Shown: piece by piece, positions 52,731 to 62,272 of the stretch
Layout of the letters: each line of letters opens with the position of its first letter
Numbering within the stretch: position 1 is the stretch's first letter
DNA from: CBDHFN01 sp965262605
GTDB taxonomy: Bacteria; Pseudomonadota; Alphaproteobacteria; JASGCL01
DNA: 64,000 nt
Reading direction: 5' to 3'
Assembly: GCA_965262605.1 (NCBI GenBank)
Contig: CBDHFN010000002.1
Coordinates: 496,001 to 560,000 of the forward strand
Translations under genes and position numbers: made by a program
The notes under the pieces: model-generated
The model's input: the letters and a program-made list of their open reading frames with translations, nothing else
Told to the model about the DNA's origin: nothing
Databases searched by the model: none

Positions 52731-53052
52731 GGTTTTTCCCGTGTTTTTGTTCGGTTTCATGCAAACGGCTTACCTGCATTTGCCCATGCGGTGATGCCAT
52801 TTTAACGGAAATTATATCATGGGTTGCGGTATTTCGTTCAACGATTAACCAACTGCGGCAACCGAAACTATGTTGCCAATATTCTAAATGCGCGCCGCGG
52901 GGATTCGGGCGATAATACACGAAATCAATCCATTTTTCTGTTATATTCGCCGAATTATCATCAAAATGCGGACGGCGCACCAATGCCGAACCATTCGGGG
53001 TAAATTCTTCATGATTGCGCAAACCGCAAAATGGACATGGTATTTTTATCAT
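52723..53052 (-). CDS. soxD: Sarcosine oxidase subunit delta (SoxD)
   Basis: A 109-residue zinc-binding subunit. The N terminus MIKIPCPFCGLRNHEEF gives the C-x2-C pair, and HSFGCRSW supplies His and Cys to complete the zinc site; RPNPRGAHLEYWQH is the family signature. I start at the ATG at 53052, which overlaps the upstream lipoprotein gene stop (TAATG). A TTG at 53076 would add 8 residues. In most genomes soxB comes directly before soxD; here an unrelated lipoprotein gene does. Confidence 0.93.
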   Translation of the reverse strand: MIKIPCPFCGLRNHEEFTPNGSALVRRPHFDDNSANITEKWIDFVYYRPNPRGAHLEYWQHSFGCRSWLIVERNTATHDIISVKMASPHGQMQVSRLHETEQKHGKNHE

Positions 53053-53645
53053 TATTTCACCATGATTGCTTGCCAATTTGCTTGGGTTAATTCAATTAAT
53101 TTTGTGTCAAATTTGCTTAATAATCGTTGTCCAATTTGGTATATTTCTTTTTCACGCGCTTTTAAGCTTGATTCCTTGCCAATGGTAATTTGATCATTCA
53201 CATCAATATTAAGCGTGGATTGAAAATTCGGCGCTTCGCAGATTAATTTTGCCCGCCATTTAGCCGTAATTTTTGAACCCGCTTCCGAACTAAATAACGA
53301 TAAGGTAGAGCTGTTTATCGCAAATTTTTCTTCAATTAAGGAATATTCTTCAATAACAAGGGTAATTTTACCCAATAATCCCTGTTTCTTATACCTAGTA
53401 TTAAGCAATCTTGTGAATAATTCCGCGGATATATATTTATTCTCATATTCAATATTTTGGGCATTTTGCGGTATTTTATAGTGATTATTAACAATCAATT
53501 CGCCAATTTTTAAGGCGAAATTTGGTTCAAATTCAATAAAATAATCGCTGGTATTTTCAGTTTTCTTGGGCGCAACGCAACCCAATAATCCGCCAGTTAA
53601 TACCAAGCTTGAAAATGCAAAAATAGTTTCTCTTCGGTTTGTCAT
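53052..53645 (-). CDS. Hypothetical lipoprotein
   Basis: A 197-residue lipoprotein. TGGLLGC gives a lipobox with Cys23. The rest is a mixed alpha-beta domain with no recognised motif (LGKITLVIEEYSLIEEKF, KITAKWRAKLICEAP). It may resemble the small outer-membrane lipoproteins that assist ABC transport or LPS assembly, but I cannot assign it. It lies 5 bases after the argF stop and overlaps soxD by one base, placing it in the argD-argF-sox transcript. Confidence 0.7.
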   Translation of the reverse strand: MTNRRETIFAFSSLVLTGGLLGCVAPKKTENTSDYFIEFEPNFALKIGELIVNNHYKIPQNAQNIEYENKYISAELFTRLLNTRYKKQGLLGKITLVIEEYSLIEEKFAINSSTLSLFSSEAGSKITAKWRAKLICEAPNFQSTLNIDVNDQITIGKESSLKAREKEIYQIGQRLLSKFDTKLIELTQANWQAIMVK

Positions 53646-53650
53646 GGTAT

Positions 53651-54565
53651 TTATCCTTTAATTTCAAAACAATATAATAAAATCGCCATTTGCACGAAAA
53701 TGCGGTTTTCAGCTTCTTGCCAAACCCGTGATTGTTCGCCATCAATTACCGAAGCCAAAACCTCTTCGCCTCGGTGTGCGGGCAAGCAATGGCTAAAAAC
53801 AGCATTTTTATTGGCATTTTTCATAATTTTATCGGTAATTTGATAATCTTGAAAATCTTTAAGCCGTTTAGGTCGGTCCGTATGATTCATAGAAACCCAA
53901 GTATCAGTGATAATAACATCAGCATTTTTGGCGGCTAATTGGGCATTTTGTTCCAAATTAATTTTAAATTGCGATTCCATTGCCAATTTTAAATCCTTGG
54001 GTTCATAGCCAATGGGGGTGCATACGGTCATTTTCATGCCATAACGAATCGCCAATTGAATCCAGCTGTTCGCGACATTATTACCATCGCCAATCCATGC
54101 AATATGGGTGTTGCTTATATCGCCAAAATTTTCTTGAATCATCATCGCGCCCGCTAAAACTTGGCAAGGATGCGTATCGTCCGTCAAGCCATTAATAACG
54201 GGGATAGTGGAATTTTCGCATAATTCAATAATTTTTTCGTGATAATCAGTGCGAATCATCACGGCATCAACCATTAAAGACAGGATTTTAGCCGTATCCG
54301 CCACAGTTTCACCGCGCCCAAACTGCATTTCCCCGCCCGAAAGAAAAAAACATTGCCCGCCCAAGCGGCGCATGGCAACTTCAAAACTTATGCGGGTGCG
54401 CGTCGAGGGTTTTTCATAAATACACGCCAAAATTTTGCCTTTCAGCAAGGGAATTTCAGATGCACCCGCTTTAATTTGCGATTTAAGGCTAATCGCTTTA
54501 TCAATTATCGCTTGTAATTCTTCTTTGGGAAAATCTTTAATATCGCAAAAATGTTTAGCCATCAT
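53651..54565 (-). CDS. argF: Ornithine carbamoyltransferase
   Basis: A 304-residue enzyme making citrulline from ornithine and carbamoyl phosphate. The carbamoyl phosphate motif STRTR is at residues 54-58, HPCQ in DDTHPCQVLA, and the ornithine-site HCLPAHRGEE near the end. It overlaps argD by 11 bases, the common argD-argF pair of alphaproteobacteria; hslO, which often follows, is not here. Confidence 0.96.
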   Translation of the reverse strand: MMAKHFCDIKDFPKEELQAIIDKAISLKSQIKAGASEIPLLKGKILACIYEKPSTRTRISFEVAMRRLGGQCFFLSGGEMQFGRGETVADTAKILSLMVDAVMIRTDYHEKIIELCENSTIPVINGLTDDTHPCQVLAGAMMIQENFGDISNTHIAWIGDGNNVANSWIQLAIRYGMKMTVCTPIGYEPKDLKLAMESQFKINLEQNAQLAAKNADVIITDTWVSMNHTDRPKRLKDFQDYQITDKIMKNANKNAVFSHCLPAHRGEEVLASVIDGEQSRVWQEAENRIFVQMAILLYCFEIKG

Positions 54566-55745
54566 TCATCTTTCTGGTTGTTATGTCATAAATTATCCCC
54601 ATAAACTTGTCAATATCAGCACGCGTTATTATCAGCGGTGGCAATAATCTTAGCACATTTTCACCAGCCTTGGCGACTAATACGCCATTATTGATAAATT
54701 CAGGGTATAAATCATTAATAGCTATTTTATTATCATATTTAATTCCCTTAATCAAGCCTTTACCGCGAATTTCTACTATTAATTCCGGAAATTTTTGCTT
54801 ATATTTTTGCAATTGCCCGTCAAGATAATCGCCAACATCGCATACATGCGCCAAAAATTTTTTATCCGCAATAATATCAACGACTTTATTTGCCACAGAT
54901 ATTGCCAATAAATTACCGCCAAAAGTTGTGCCATGCGTGCCCGCCACCATCGGGTCGGCAAGCTTTTTTGCCATAACCACCGCGCCAATTGGTATGCCCC
55001 CGCCCAAACCCTTGGCAAGCGCAATAATATCAGGTTGAATCCCCGACCATTCATAGCCAAAAAATTTACCGGTGCGCCCAATGCCCGTTTGAATTTCATC
55101 AATCATCATTATTAAGCCAAATTCATCACAAATGGCGCGAATTTCCCGCAAATTTTCATCGCTGATGCTTCTGATGCCACCCTCGCCTTGAATCACTTCA
55201 AGCATGATTCCAGCTGTTTTGTTGCTGATAGCATCACGCAAAATATTCATATTATTGGCAGGAATTTTTTTATACCCCGCCATGGGTTGCCCAAAGCCTT
55301 TGAGGTAATTTTCATTGCCAGTCGCCGTTAAAGCCGCCATGGTGCGCCCATGAAACGCAGATTCTAGGGTGATAATTTCATCTTTATCGTGATTTTGTGC
55401 AAAATAATAACGGCGGACAATTTTCATCATGGCTTCGTTTGCCTCTGTGCCGCTATTACAGAAAAAAACTTTATCTAAATTGGCTAATTTTGCTAATTTT
55501 GCGGCACAATCCTCTTGATTCGCATCTTGAATCGGTGGCGCATAAAGATTTGACACATGCCAAAGCTTGCTTGCTTGCGCTTGCAACACGGCTTGTAATT
55601 GCGGATGCGCCGCCCCCAAAGAATTAACAGCAATTCCCGCACAAAAATCTAAATATTCCTTGCCATTTTTATCGTATAAATAAGCCCCTTTACCATGGAT
55701 AAATTCAACGGGGAATCTGTCGTAATTATTAAGCAAATATGCCAT
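54555..55745 (-). CDS. argD: Acetylornithine aminotransferase
   Basis: A 396-residue class III PLP aminotransferase of arginine synthesis (it can also act as succinyl-diaminopimelate aminotransferase). The PLP Lys lies in IIALAKGLGGGIPIGA, with the acidic DEIQTGIGRTG segment and the AFHGRTM motif. I start at the ATG at 55745, with AGAGG 6 bases before it; the ATG at 55775 adds 10 residues with no Shine-Dalgarno. First gene of the operon that continues through argF to the sox genes. Confidence 0.95.
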   Translation of the reverse strand: MAYLLNNYDRFPVEFIHGKGAYLYDKNGKEYLDFCAGIAVNSLGAAHPQLQAVLQAQASKLWHVSNLYAPPIQDANQEDCAAKLAKLANLDKVFFCNSGTEANEAMMKIVRRYYFAQNHDKDEIITLESAFHGRTMAALTATGNENYLKGFGQPMAGYKKIPANNMNILRDAISNKTAGIMLEVIQGEGGIRSISDENLREIRAICDEFGLIMMIDEIQTGIGRTGKFFGYEWSGIQPDIIALAKGLGGGIPIGAVVMAKKLADPMVAGTHGTTFGGNLLAISVANKVVDIIADKKFLAHVCDVGDYLDGQLQKYKQKFPELIVEIRGKGLIKGIKYDNKIAINDLYPEFINNGVLVAKAGENVLRLLPPLIITRADIDKFMGIIYDITTRKMNDG

Positions 55746-55830
55746 ATTAACCTCTTTTCGTATTAATATTGCCATTTTAGTTTATTTAGCACAAAAATCA
55801 ATATAATTTATGCCATAAATGATTTATAAA

Positions 55831-56550
55831 TTATTTTGGCAAATTTATCAATGCCGCGCCTTCAATTTTAAGAGTCTTGGCATTTTGCGCCAATACAAAA
55901 AATTTATCGCTTTGGCTTGGGAATTTCGTAATATCCATGCTTAATTGCCAATCTTTTTCTAAATTATATTGCCCATTTTCAAGCAACGCCAAGACAGCAT
56001 GGCGATGATTCAAAAGCACCCCAGAATTTTCCCCCGAAGATGGCAAGGCAGAATCGCTGTTTTTTAATCCACCCCATAATATATTCCAATTATCTTTGGT
56101 GATAGTATTTTTAATGGCTTGAATTGTTAATTTCAACGATTGGTTTTCTTTGATTAATTGTAATTTAAGAATCATCGCATCGGCATTGCTTATCGCTTGA
56201 TTAACTTGGGATTCGTTGCTGGCAACCACAGATTTTGCGCCATTAACCACTATTTCTGGCGTAAAAACATTATTGCTTTGGCGTTTATGGGCGTAATTTT
56301 GCTGGCGTTTCGTATAAATTGGCGATGAGAATTTATCACGCCAACCTAACCTATCCCAATAATCAACATGATAGCCAATGGCAATAATATTCGGATTATC
56401 CGCCAATTTCGCAAAAATCTTATCGGCGGGCGGGCAAGACGAACAACCCTCAGAAGTAAATAATTCCACAATAATCGGTGAATTTTGCGCATAAACCAAG
56501 TTAATATTCCCCAAAAAAATAATAAATCCCAACAATAAAAAAAATCGCAT
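55831..56550 (-). CDS. DUF1223 exported thioredoxin-like protein
   Basis: A 239-residue protein with a 21-residue signal peptide. The DUF1223 signature VELFTSEGCSSCPPAD (Cys36, Cys39) begins a thioredoxin-like domain, followed by GYHVDYWDRLGWRD and FTPEIVVNGA. The family is common in alphaproteobacteria and the role is unknown; the CxxC suggests periplasmic redox work. It ends the transcript of the ABC transporter genes 2 bases upstream. Confidence 0.88.
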   Translation of the reverse strand: MRFFLLLGFIIFLGNINLVYAQNSPIIVELFTSEGCSSCPPADKIFAKLADNPNIIAIGYHVDYWDRLGWRDKFSSPIYTKRQQNYAHKRQSNNVFTPEIVVNGAKSVVASNESQVNQAISNADAMILKLQLIKENQSLKLTIQAIKNTITKDNWNILWGGLKNSDSALPSSGENSGVLLNHRHAVLALLENGQYNLEKDWQLSMDITKFPSQSDKFFVLAQNAKTLKIEGAALINLPK

Positions 56551-56552
56551 AA

Positions 56553-58160
56553 TTATGGCTTGCTTTGATTGCTTGGGTGGTTTTTAAGCCAATTAACATC
56601 CATTTGCGGCACTGATGATAATAATTTTTCGGTGTATGGATGAAAGGGTGGATTCATTATGGCATCTTTGCTGCCTTGGGCGACTATTTCACCCTTATAC
56701 ATGACAATAATATTATCGGCAATCGCGCGCACTGTGTCAATATCATGGGTGATAAACATATAGGTTAAATTTAAATCGCGCTGTAATTTGCTTAATAATT
56801 TTAATATGCCCTCGGCGACAATTTGGTCAAGCGCGGAAGTTACCTCATCACAAATTATAAAATCTGGTTCCGCCGCCAAAGCGCGGGCGATGCCCAATCG
56901 TTGCTTTTGCCCACCCGATAATTCCGAAGGCAATCGGTGCATATATTGTTCGGGGTCAAGTTCAATCATATTGAGCAAATCATGAATTTTTTGGGTTTTT
57001 TCCTTGCCATTAAGCCCCAAGTAAAATTCAATGGGGCGACCCAAAATTTCGCTGATGCGATGCTTGGGATTTAACGAAGTATCCGCCGATTGATAAATCA
57101 TTTGGAAATGCCGTAATTGTGATTTTTCGCGCATATTATATTTGGCGTTAAGTTTCGTGCCGTTAAAAATTATCTCGCCCTTAGTTGGTGGTAAAAGCCC
57201 CGTCATCACCCGCGCCAAAGTTGATTTGCCCGAACCGCTTTCGCCGACAACCGCGGTGGTTTGCCCGCGCTTAAATTCACAATTAATATCCTGCAAAACC
57301 CGAATTTGCCCATATGAAGCCGAAATATTATTGATGGAAATTATGGTTTCTTGGCTTGGGTTAATAATGGCGGGTTTGGCTAATTTTCTAACCGCCCATA
57401 AAGTTTTAGTATATTCTTCAATCGGTTGTGCCAGCATGGATTCGGTTGGTTGCTCTTCCACAAATTTACCATATTGCAAGACCATAATTCGGTGCGCCAT
57501 TTGCGCCACGACCGCTAAATCATGGGTGATATAAATCGCAGCAGTATGCGAAGATTCAATCAAATTCTTCATCGTCAATAAAACTTCAATTTGCGTGGTT
57601 ACATCAAGCGCGGTTGTTGGTTCGTCAAAAATAATTAATTCAGGGCGCGGCATCATTGCCATGGCGCTCATCACCCGTTGCAATTGCCCGCCCGATAATT
57701 GATGCGGGTATCTTTGCCCAATTTTATCTGGTTCAGGCAATTGTAATTTGGCAAATAATTCCACCGATTCTTGCACGATTTTTGGATATTCAAAATGGCT
57801 TTTAATTAAATTAACTTCCGCCATTTGGTCAATAATGCGGTGCGCGGGATTCATTGCCGCCGCCGCCGATTGCGCAACATATGCAATTTTATTCCCCCAA
57901 ATATTGCGCAATTCTGGCACAGAAAGCTTGGTTAAATCCGTGCCATTAAATAATATTTCCCCGCTAATAAATTTACAGCCATCGCGGGCAAAACCCATGC
58001 TGGCAAGCCCAAGCGTAGATTTACCCGCCCCCGATTCGCCGATTAAGCCCAAAACTTCGCCTTTGTTTAATTCAAGGCTAATATTATCAACGATTAATTT
58101 TTTGCCAAATTCCCCGCTTGCCTCAATTTTTAAATTGTTGATTTGTAATAATTTTGTCAT
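56553..58160 (-). CDS. Dipeptide/oligopeptide-type ABC transporter, fused ATP-binding protein
   Basis: A 535-residue protein with two nucleotide-binding domains in one chain, as in YejF or GsiA. The Walker A motifs are GESGAGKST (41-49) and GESGSGKST (near 310), and the signatures LSGGQLQRV and LSGGQKQRL precede IIFDEPTTALD and IICDEVTSALD. It powers import with the two permeases encoded just upstream. I start at the ATG at 58160, which overlaps the permease stop (ATGA); a TTG at 58193 would extend it by 11 codons. The substrate is not known because no binding protein is encoded here. Confidence 0.92.
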   Translation of the reverse strand: MTKLLQINNLKIEASGEFGKKLIVDNISLELNKGEVLGLIGESGAGKSTLGLASMGFARDGCKFISGEILFNGTDLTKLSVPELRNIWGNKIAYVAQSAAAAMNPAHRIIDQMAEVNLIKSHFEYPKIVQESVELFAKLQLPEPDKIGQRYPHQLSGGQLQRVMSAMAMMPRPELIIFDEPTTALDVTTQIEVLLTMKNLIESSHTAAIYITHDLAVVAQMAHRIMVLQYGKFVEEQPTESMLAQPIEEYTKTLWAVRKLAKPAIINPSQETIISINNISASYGQIRVLQDINCEFKRGQTTAVVGESGSGKSTLARVMTGLLPPTKGEIIFNGTKLNAKYNMREKSQLRHFQMIYQSADTSLNPKHRISEILGRPIEFYLGLNGKEKTQKIHDLLNMIELDPEQYMHRLPSELSGGQKQRLGIARALAAEPDFIICDEVTSALDQIVAEGILKLLSKLQRDLNLTYMFITHDIDTVRAIADNIIVMYKGEIVAQGSKDAIMNPPFHPYTEKLLSSVPQMDVNWLKNHPSNQSKP

Positions 58161-58987
58161 TCTTTTAATCCTGATGATCGGTGCAACATCCAATCCACAA
58201 TAAAATTCACCGCCACGGTTAATAAAGCAATCGCCCCAGCGGGTAATAAGGGGGTAATATCGCCATAATTAATTAAAATTGCATTTTCGCGCACCATGCT
58301 TCCCCAATCGGCGGCGGGGGGTTGCAAGCCCAAACCCAAAAAACTCAGCGCGCTTATCAGCAAAAATACAAAACAAAAGCGCAAACCAAATTCGGCAATT
58401 AAAGGCGCCGCAGCATTGGGGTAAATTTCGCGAAAAATTAACGATAAAGACGATTCACCGCGCAATTTCGCGGCTTCAATATAATCCATCGCGACAATAT
58501 TTTGGGAAACTGCCCGCGACAAGCGAAACACGCGGGTTGAATCCAAAACCGCAATAACTAAAATTACCGAAGAAATATCAGTGCCGGTAATGGTTAAGAT
58601 TAATAAGGCAAAAATTAACATCGGAATTGCCATCATCGCATCAATGATGCGCCCCAAAATTTGATCAGTCCAGCCCCCTTTGACCGCCGCCAACATGCCC
58701 AAGGACGCCCCCAGAGTAAAGCTTAAAATTGTCGTAAGCAGCGCAACACCGATAGTATTTCGTCCGCCATAAATAATACGGCTTAACATATCGCGCCCAA
58801 TACCATCCGTGCCCAATAAATAAACATCACCCCAAGGTAAATATTGTTGCGCCAAAACTTCGCGTTCGCCAAACGGCGCAAGCCACGGCGCAAAAATCGC
58901 GCCAATCGCGTAAATAATCACCACAACCACGCCAAATTTTGCGCTTAATGGCATTGATTGTAATAATTTTAGCAAATAACCTTGCAT
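58157..58987 (-). CDS. Dipeptide/oligopeptide-type ABC transporter permease (DppC/OppC-like)
   Basis: A 276-residue membrane protein with the DppC layout: one N-terminal helix, a periplasmic stretch holding LGTDGIGRDMLSRIIYGGR, then five helices. The EAA loop that docks on the ATPase is EAAKLRGESSLSLIFREIYPNAAAP. The start lies 6 bases after the DppB-like stop, so the three transporter genes form one operon. Confidence 0.92.
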   Translation of the reverse strand: MQGYLLKLLQSMPLSAKFGVVVVIIYAIGAIFAPWLAPFGEREVLAQQYLPWGDVYLLGTDGIGRDMLSRIIYGGRNTIGVALLTTILSFTLGASLGMLAAVKGGWTDQILGRIIDAMMAIPMLIFALLILTITGTDISSVILVIAVLDSTRVFRLSRAVSQNIVAMDYIEAAKLRGESSLSLIFREIYPNAAAPLIAEFGLRFCFVFLLISALSFLGLGLQPPAADWGSMVRENAILINYGDITPLLPAGAIALLTVAVNFIVDWMLHRSSGLKE

Positions 58988-58993
58988 TTTAAC

Positions 58994-59950
58994 CTATCTT
59001 GAATGTAATAAACGGGGATTGGTGATGATGGATAAAATATCCGCGGTTAAATTTAATAAAATATAAACCGAAGCAAAAATCAAGGCGATGGCTTGCACCG
59101 TGGTGTAATCACGCTTAATCACGGCATCAATAATTAATTGCCCTAATCCCGGATAGACAAAAATTACTTCAACCACGACCACGCCTACGATTAAAAACGC
59201 AATATTAATCGCAATCACATTAATAATCGGTGCCAACGCATTCGGCAAAGCATGGACTAAAATCACGCGCCGATTGGACATGCCCTTTAATTTCGCCATT
59301 TCAATATAGGGTGATGCCAATAAATTTATGATTGCCGCCCGCGTCATGCGCATCATATGCGCCAAAACCACCAAAGTTAAAGTCAAGGCAGGCAAGGTGG
59401 TGACATAAATTATCCGCCCCCAATCGCTGCTGCTGGAAATATTGGAAATCGCGGGAAAAATATGCAATTTATTACTTAAAAAATAAATTAAAATATAGCC
59501 AATAAAAAATTCGGGAAATGAAATGCTGATTAAAGATACGGCATTTATAATCCTGTCAATCCATGAATTGCGATGCAATGCCGCAAAAATCCCTAAAAAT
59601 AATGATAAAGGCACGGAAATACAAGCCGCATAAATTGCCAATATGGCGGTATTAACCCCGCGTAATTCCAAAAGCCGTGAAATTTGTTGCCCCGATGCCA
59701 AAGATTTACCAAAATCGCCCGACAACATTTTGCCAAGCCATTCAAAATAACGAATATAGGCAGGACGATATAGCCCTAAATCCAAGCGCAATTGATGCAG
59801 GGTTTCAGGGGTTGCATCTTGCCCCAACAGGGCGGTTGCTAAATCACCGGGCAATGCCTCAATCGCAATAAAAATTATCAAGGATACGACCCATAAAGTC
59901 AATAATCCAAGCATAAGCCTTGTCGCAATAATTTTACCGATTTTACCCAT
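58994..59950 (-). CDS. Dipeptide/oligopeptide-type ABC transporter permease (DppB/OppB-like)
   Basis: A 318-residue membrane protein with six helices and the DppB features: LPGDLATALLGQDATPE after helix 1 and the EAA loop EMAKLKGMSNRRVILVHALPNALAP. AGGGA lies 3-5 bases before the ATG. The promoter region is repeat copy 1, which begins only 9 bases upstream of the start codon. No solute-binding protein gene is in the window. Confidence 0.92.
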   Translation of the reverse strand: MGKIGKIIATRLMLGLLTLWVVSLIIFIAIEALPGDLATALLGQDATPETLHQLRLDLGLYRPAYIRYFEWLGKMLSGDFGKSLASGQQISRLLELRGVNTAILAIYAACISVPLSLFLGIFAALHRNSWIDRIINAVSLISISFPEFFIGYILIYFLSNKLHIFPAISNISSSSDWGRIIYVTTLPALTLTLVVLAHMMRMTRAAIINLLASPYIEMAKLKGMSNRRVILVHALPNALAPIINVIAINIAFLIVGVVVVEVIFVYPGLGQLIIDAVIKRDYTTVQAIALIFASVYILLNLTADILSIITNPRLLHSR

Positions 59951-59958
59951 ATTTCCCT

Positions 59959-60147
59959 GTTTTTAATTCCCTCAAAATTCTTAGTCAAAAAAAACTATAA
60001 ACGAATTTTAGTAATATATTTGCATATTAACCAGCAAATTTTAAATTGCAAGAATTTTTTTGCTGATGCGTTTTGCCATTTTTTGATAAGCCCGCAAAGC
60101 CGATGCAATAAGTAATTATCAAATTAAAGACATGAAATTAATTTTTT
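59959..60147. repeat. Long direct repeat, copy 1 (189 bp)
   Basis: Matches 62273-62460 over its whole length except for one base missing in an A run (A8 here, A7 in copy 2) and two substitutions (G/C near 60023, C/T near 60094). It starts 9 bases upstream of the DppB-like start and ends just after an ATG (60132-60134) with the codons ATG AAA TTA ATT TTT. Beyond that point the copies diverge; here the frame reads MKLIFSFLISAL then stops. The 90 bases after it, up to the first methylase gene, contain a 10-base inverted repeat (60149-60158 with 60226-60235). Confidence 0.95.
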
Positions 60148-60237
60148 CATTCTTAATCAGTGCTTTGTGAATGCCGTCATAAAAAGGATTATAGCCCATT
60201 CGCACCAGCAAGTATAAATCGCTGAGATTAAGAATAA

Positions 60238-61317
60238 TTATCTTGTTAAAATATATAATTGTTCTTTGATGTGTTTTTTAGAAGAATTATTGCCCTTATT
60301 ATTGCTTTTAAAACGGGCATATTCAAATTCAATCAGTTCTGTTGGACCATATTGTTGCAAAATTGATAAAATTTTATCTTGGGGCATAATCCCCTCAGAA
60401 TTATAGCTTAAAATGAAAAATTTATAATTGCCATATTTTGCAAAATAATTTAATTCTTGCAAAGCTTGCGTTTTATTACAAAATACGGATTTTTGCTTGC
60501 TATAATCACGCATTCCCGTAATTCCATGAATAATCGGGTTATCATTTCTGGCTATAGTTTCCAAAATATGATAGTTAGGGGCATATTGCCGTTCATTATA
60601 TGGCGGGTCAAGATACATTATATCAACGGCAATTTCATGTAATAATTCATGGCTGTTAGTATTATATACGAAATTATTATGATTATTTATAATTAATTCA
60701 ATTGGTTTAAGCACAAATGGTTTAATTGCCCGCGGATCCCATTTTTTTTGAAATGCCGCATATATACCCGATACATTGGCAAAAAAAGATACAGATTCAA
60801 TCAAGCACGCAATTAAAATATAATATTCATTATTATTTATGTGATTATTTTGATGCCAATATTCTATTTGATGGCGAATCGTATCAATTCTCATGGCATT
60901 TTCATCAGAAAAATACATTCGCGGTTGATTTAATTGGCGAGTGCCACCCACAGAATAGTTATTATAAATAAATCCTTCAATTGGTGCACAATTATTAAGA
61001 AATTTAATGACTTTTTCCAATGAATTAATAGGAAAATCAAATAAATTACCATTGTTTTCGTGCAATTTTCTTGGTAAGATATTGCTTAAATTATCAAATA
61101 AATCAATGGTATTATTTTGTATGTAAGCCTGTTGCATACAAAATGAAAAATATAATAAATCGCACGAATAAATTTGATAATCTAATTTTTTAAAAAACCG
61201 CCCAACATTACTAGTGCCAGCAAATACATCAAAAAAAGACTTCCCAATTATATTGCGTGTTTGCAATTCACCATAAATGCGTGCCACTAAATTTTCTTTA
61301 TTGCCGATAAATCGCAT
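60238..61317 (-). CDS. N6-adenine DNA methylase (D12 class)
   Basis: A 359-residue alpha-class adenine methyltransferase. The SAM motif DVFAGTSNVGRFF is near residue 29 and the catalytic DPPYNERQYAPNYH near 237, the order of the Dam/D12 group. Segments such as GGTRQLNQPRMYF and LSYNSEGIMP are typical of this branch (COG3392-like). It starts 2 bases after the second methylase gene stop. The recognition site is unknown. No restriction nuclease gene is adjacent; it is an orphan or type IIS-like pair. Confidence 0.88.
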   Translation of the reverse strand: MRFIGNKENLVARIYGELQTRNIIGKSFFDVFAGTSNVGRFFKKLDYQIYSCDLLYFSFCMQQAYIQNNTIDLFDNLSNILPRKLHENNGNLFDFPINSLEKVIKFLNNCAPIEGFIYNNYSVGGTRQLNQPRMYFSDENAMRIDTIRHQIEYWHQNNHINNNEYYILIACLIESVSFFANVSGIYAAFQKKWDPRAIKPFVLKPIELIINNHNNFVYNTNSHELLHEIAVDIMYLDPPYNERQYAPNYHILETIARNDNPIIHGITGMRDYSKQKSVFCNKTQALQELNYFAKYGNYKFFILSYNSEGIMPQDKILSILQQYGPTELIEFEYARFKSNNKGNNSSKKHIKEQLYILTR

Positions 61318-61319
61318 AA

Positions 61320-62243
61320 TTATAACAAATTGGTTTGTTGATAAAATTCAATTGGAATTTTAGGTTGCGCATAATTTGTTATTAATACCTCATGGCTGGG
61401 TTTTATTTCATTTTGATGATTTTGGTAATTCGCATTAGAATAATCAGATTTAATATTATAAACAAATAAATTGTGATGATTATTTATCCAATCCATTAAT
61501 ATAGTATTTTCATTGCCTTTATGGTTTAATACATTGGATAAGGCAAATTTTATATTGCGTTCATTTAAATCACTTAATAGTTTCAATAATAATAATTCGT
61601 GATGAGCATTCCAACCAGTAAATCCGCGCTTACCATCGTTATACGCGCCCGTTGTAATTAAATATGGGGGGTCGCAATATACAAAATCATCTTCACCGAA
61701 TTGTGAAAAATTTATAACATCAAAATTTAAAGCTGAAAATTCAATATTTTTTTGGTGCAATCTTATCATAAAATTTTTTAAATTTCTTGCCATTGTATCA
61801 TTAAATTGACTGCGATTTTTACCGAATGGATTATTAAATTCATTGCTATTATTAAATCTTATTTGATGGTTAAAAGAATAAGAAATTAAAATTAGTAAAT
61901 CAAGAGGGTTTTTGCATCGGTTATAATGTTGTCGTAATTTCTTATAGCCATTTTCATTGACTAAGCTTAAATTAAATTCATTAATTTGCTGGTATATATG
62001 GTTAAATACTTCATCAATGGATAATGTTTGTAATTTTTTATATAATTCAATTAAATTAACCAAATTGTCATTAACATAAATTTTTGTGGCATTAATATTT
62101 ATTGCTACATTTGCACCGCCAGCAAAAACATCAATAAATTTTTCAATTTTTTGCGGGAAATGCGGGTAAATTTGCGGCAGAATTTTAAATTTTCCCCCTA
62201 TATAATTTAATGGTGATTTAATTAATGGTATATGATGGTGCAT
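61320..62243 (-). CDS. Dam-family N6-adenine DNA methylase
   Basis: A 307-residue alpha-class adenine methyltransferase. It begins HHHIPLIKSPLNYIGGK, the usual start motif of DpnM/MboII-like enzymes, with SAM motif DVFAGGANVAIN near residue 38 and DPPYLITTGAYNDGKRGF near 190. I use the ATG at 62243; a TTG at 62261 would add 6 codons. Two adenine methylases side by side are typical of systems with asymmetric target sites, one enzyme per strand. The promoter region is repeat copy 2. Confidence 0.88.
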   Translation of the reverse strand: MHHHIPLIKSPLNYIGGKFKILPQIYPHFPQKIEKFIDVFAGGANVAININATKIYVNDNLVNLIELYKKLQTLSIDEVFNHIYQQINEFNLSLVNENGYKKLRQHYNRCKNPLDLLILISYSFNHQIRFNNSNEFNNPFGKNRSQFNDTMARNLKNFMIRLHQKNIEFSALNFDVINFSQFGEDDFVYCDPPYLITTGAYNDGKRGFTGWNAHHELLLLKLLSDLNERNIKFALSNVLNHKGNENTILMDWINNHHNLFVYNIKSDYSNANYQNHQNEIKPSHEVLITNYAQPKIPIEFYQQTNLL

Positions 62244-62272
62244 TATAAAAGCGACCCCCAATAATCAGTTAA

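Noticed and set aside
58161..58193. N-terminal extension of the ABC ATP-binding protein from a TTG start
   Set aside because: The ATG at 58160 gives a normal family start and couples to the permease stop (ATGA). Similar TTG or GTG extensions of lptG, soxG, soxD, the lipoprotein hydrolase and the Dam-like methylase were set aside for the same kind of reason.
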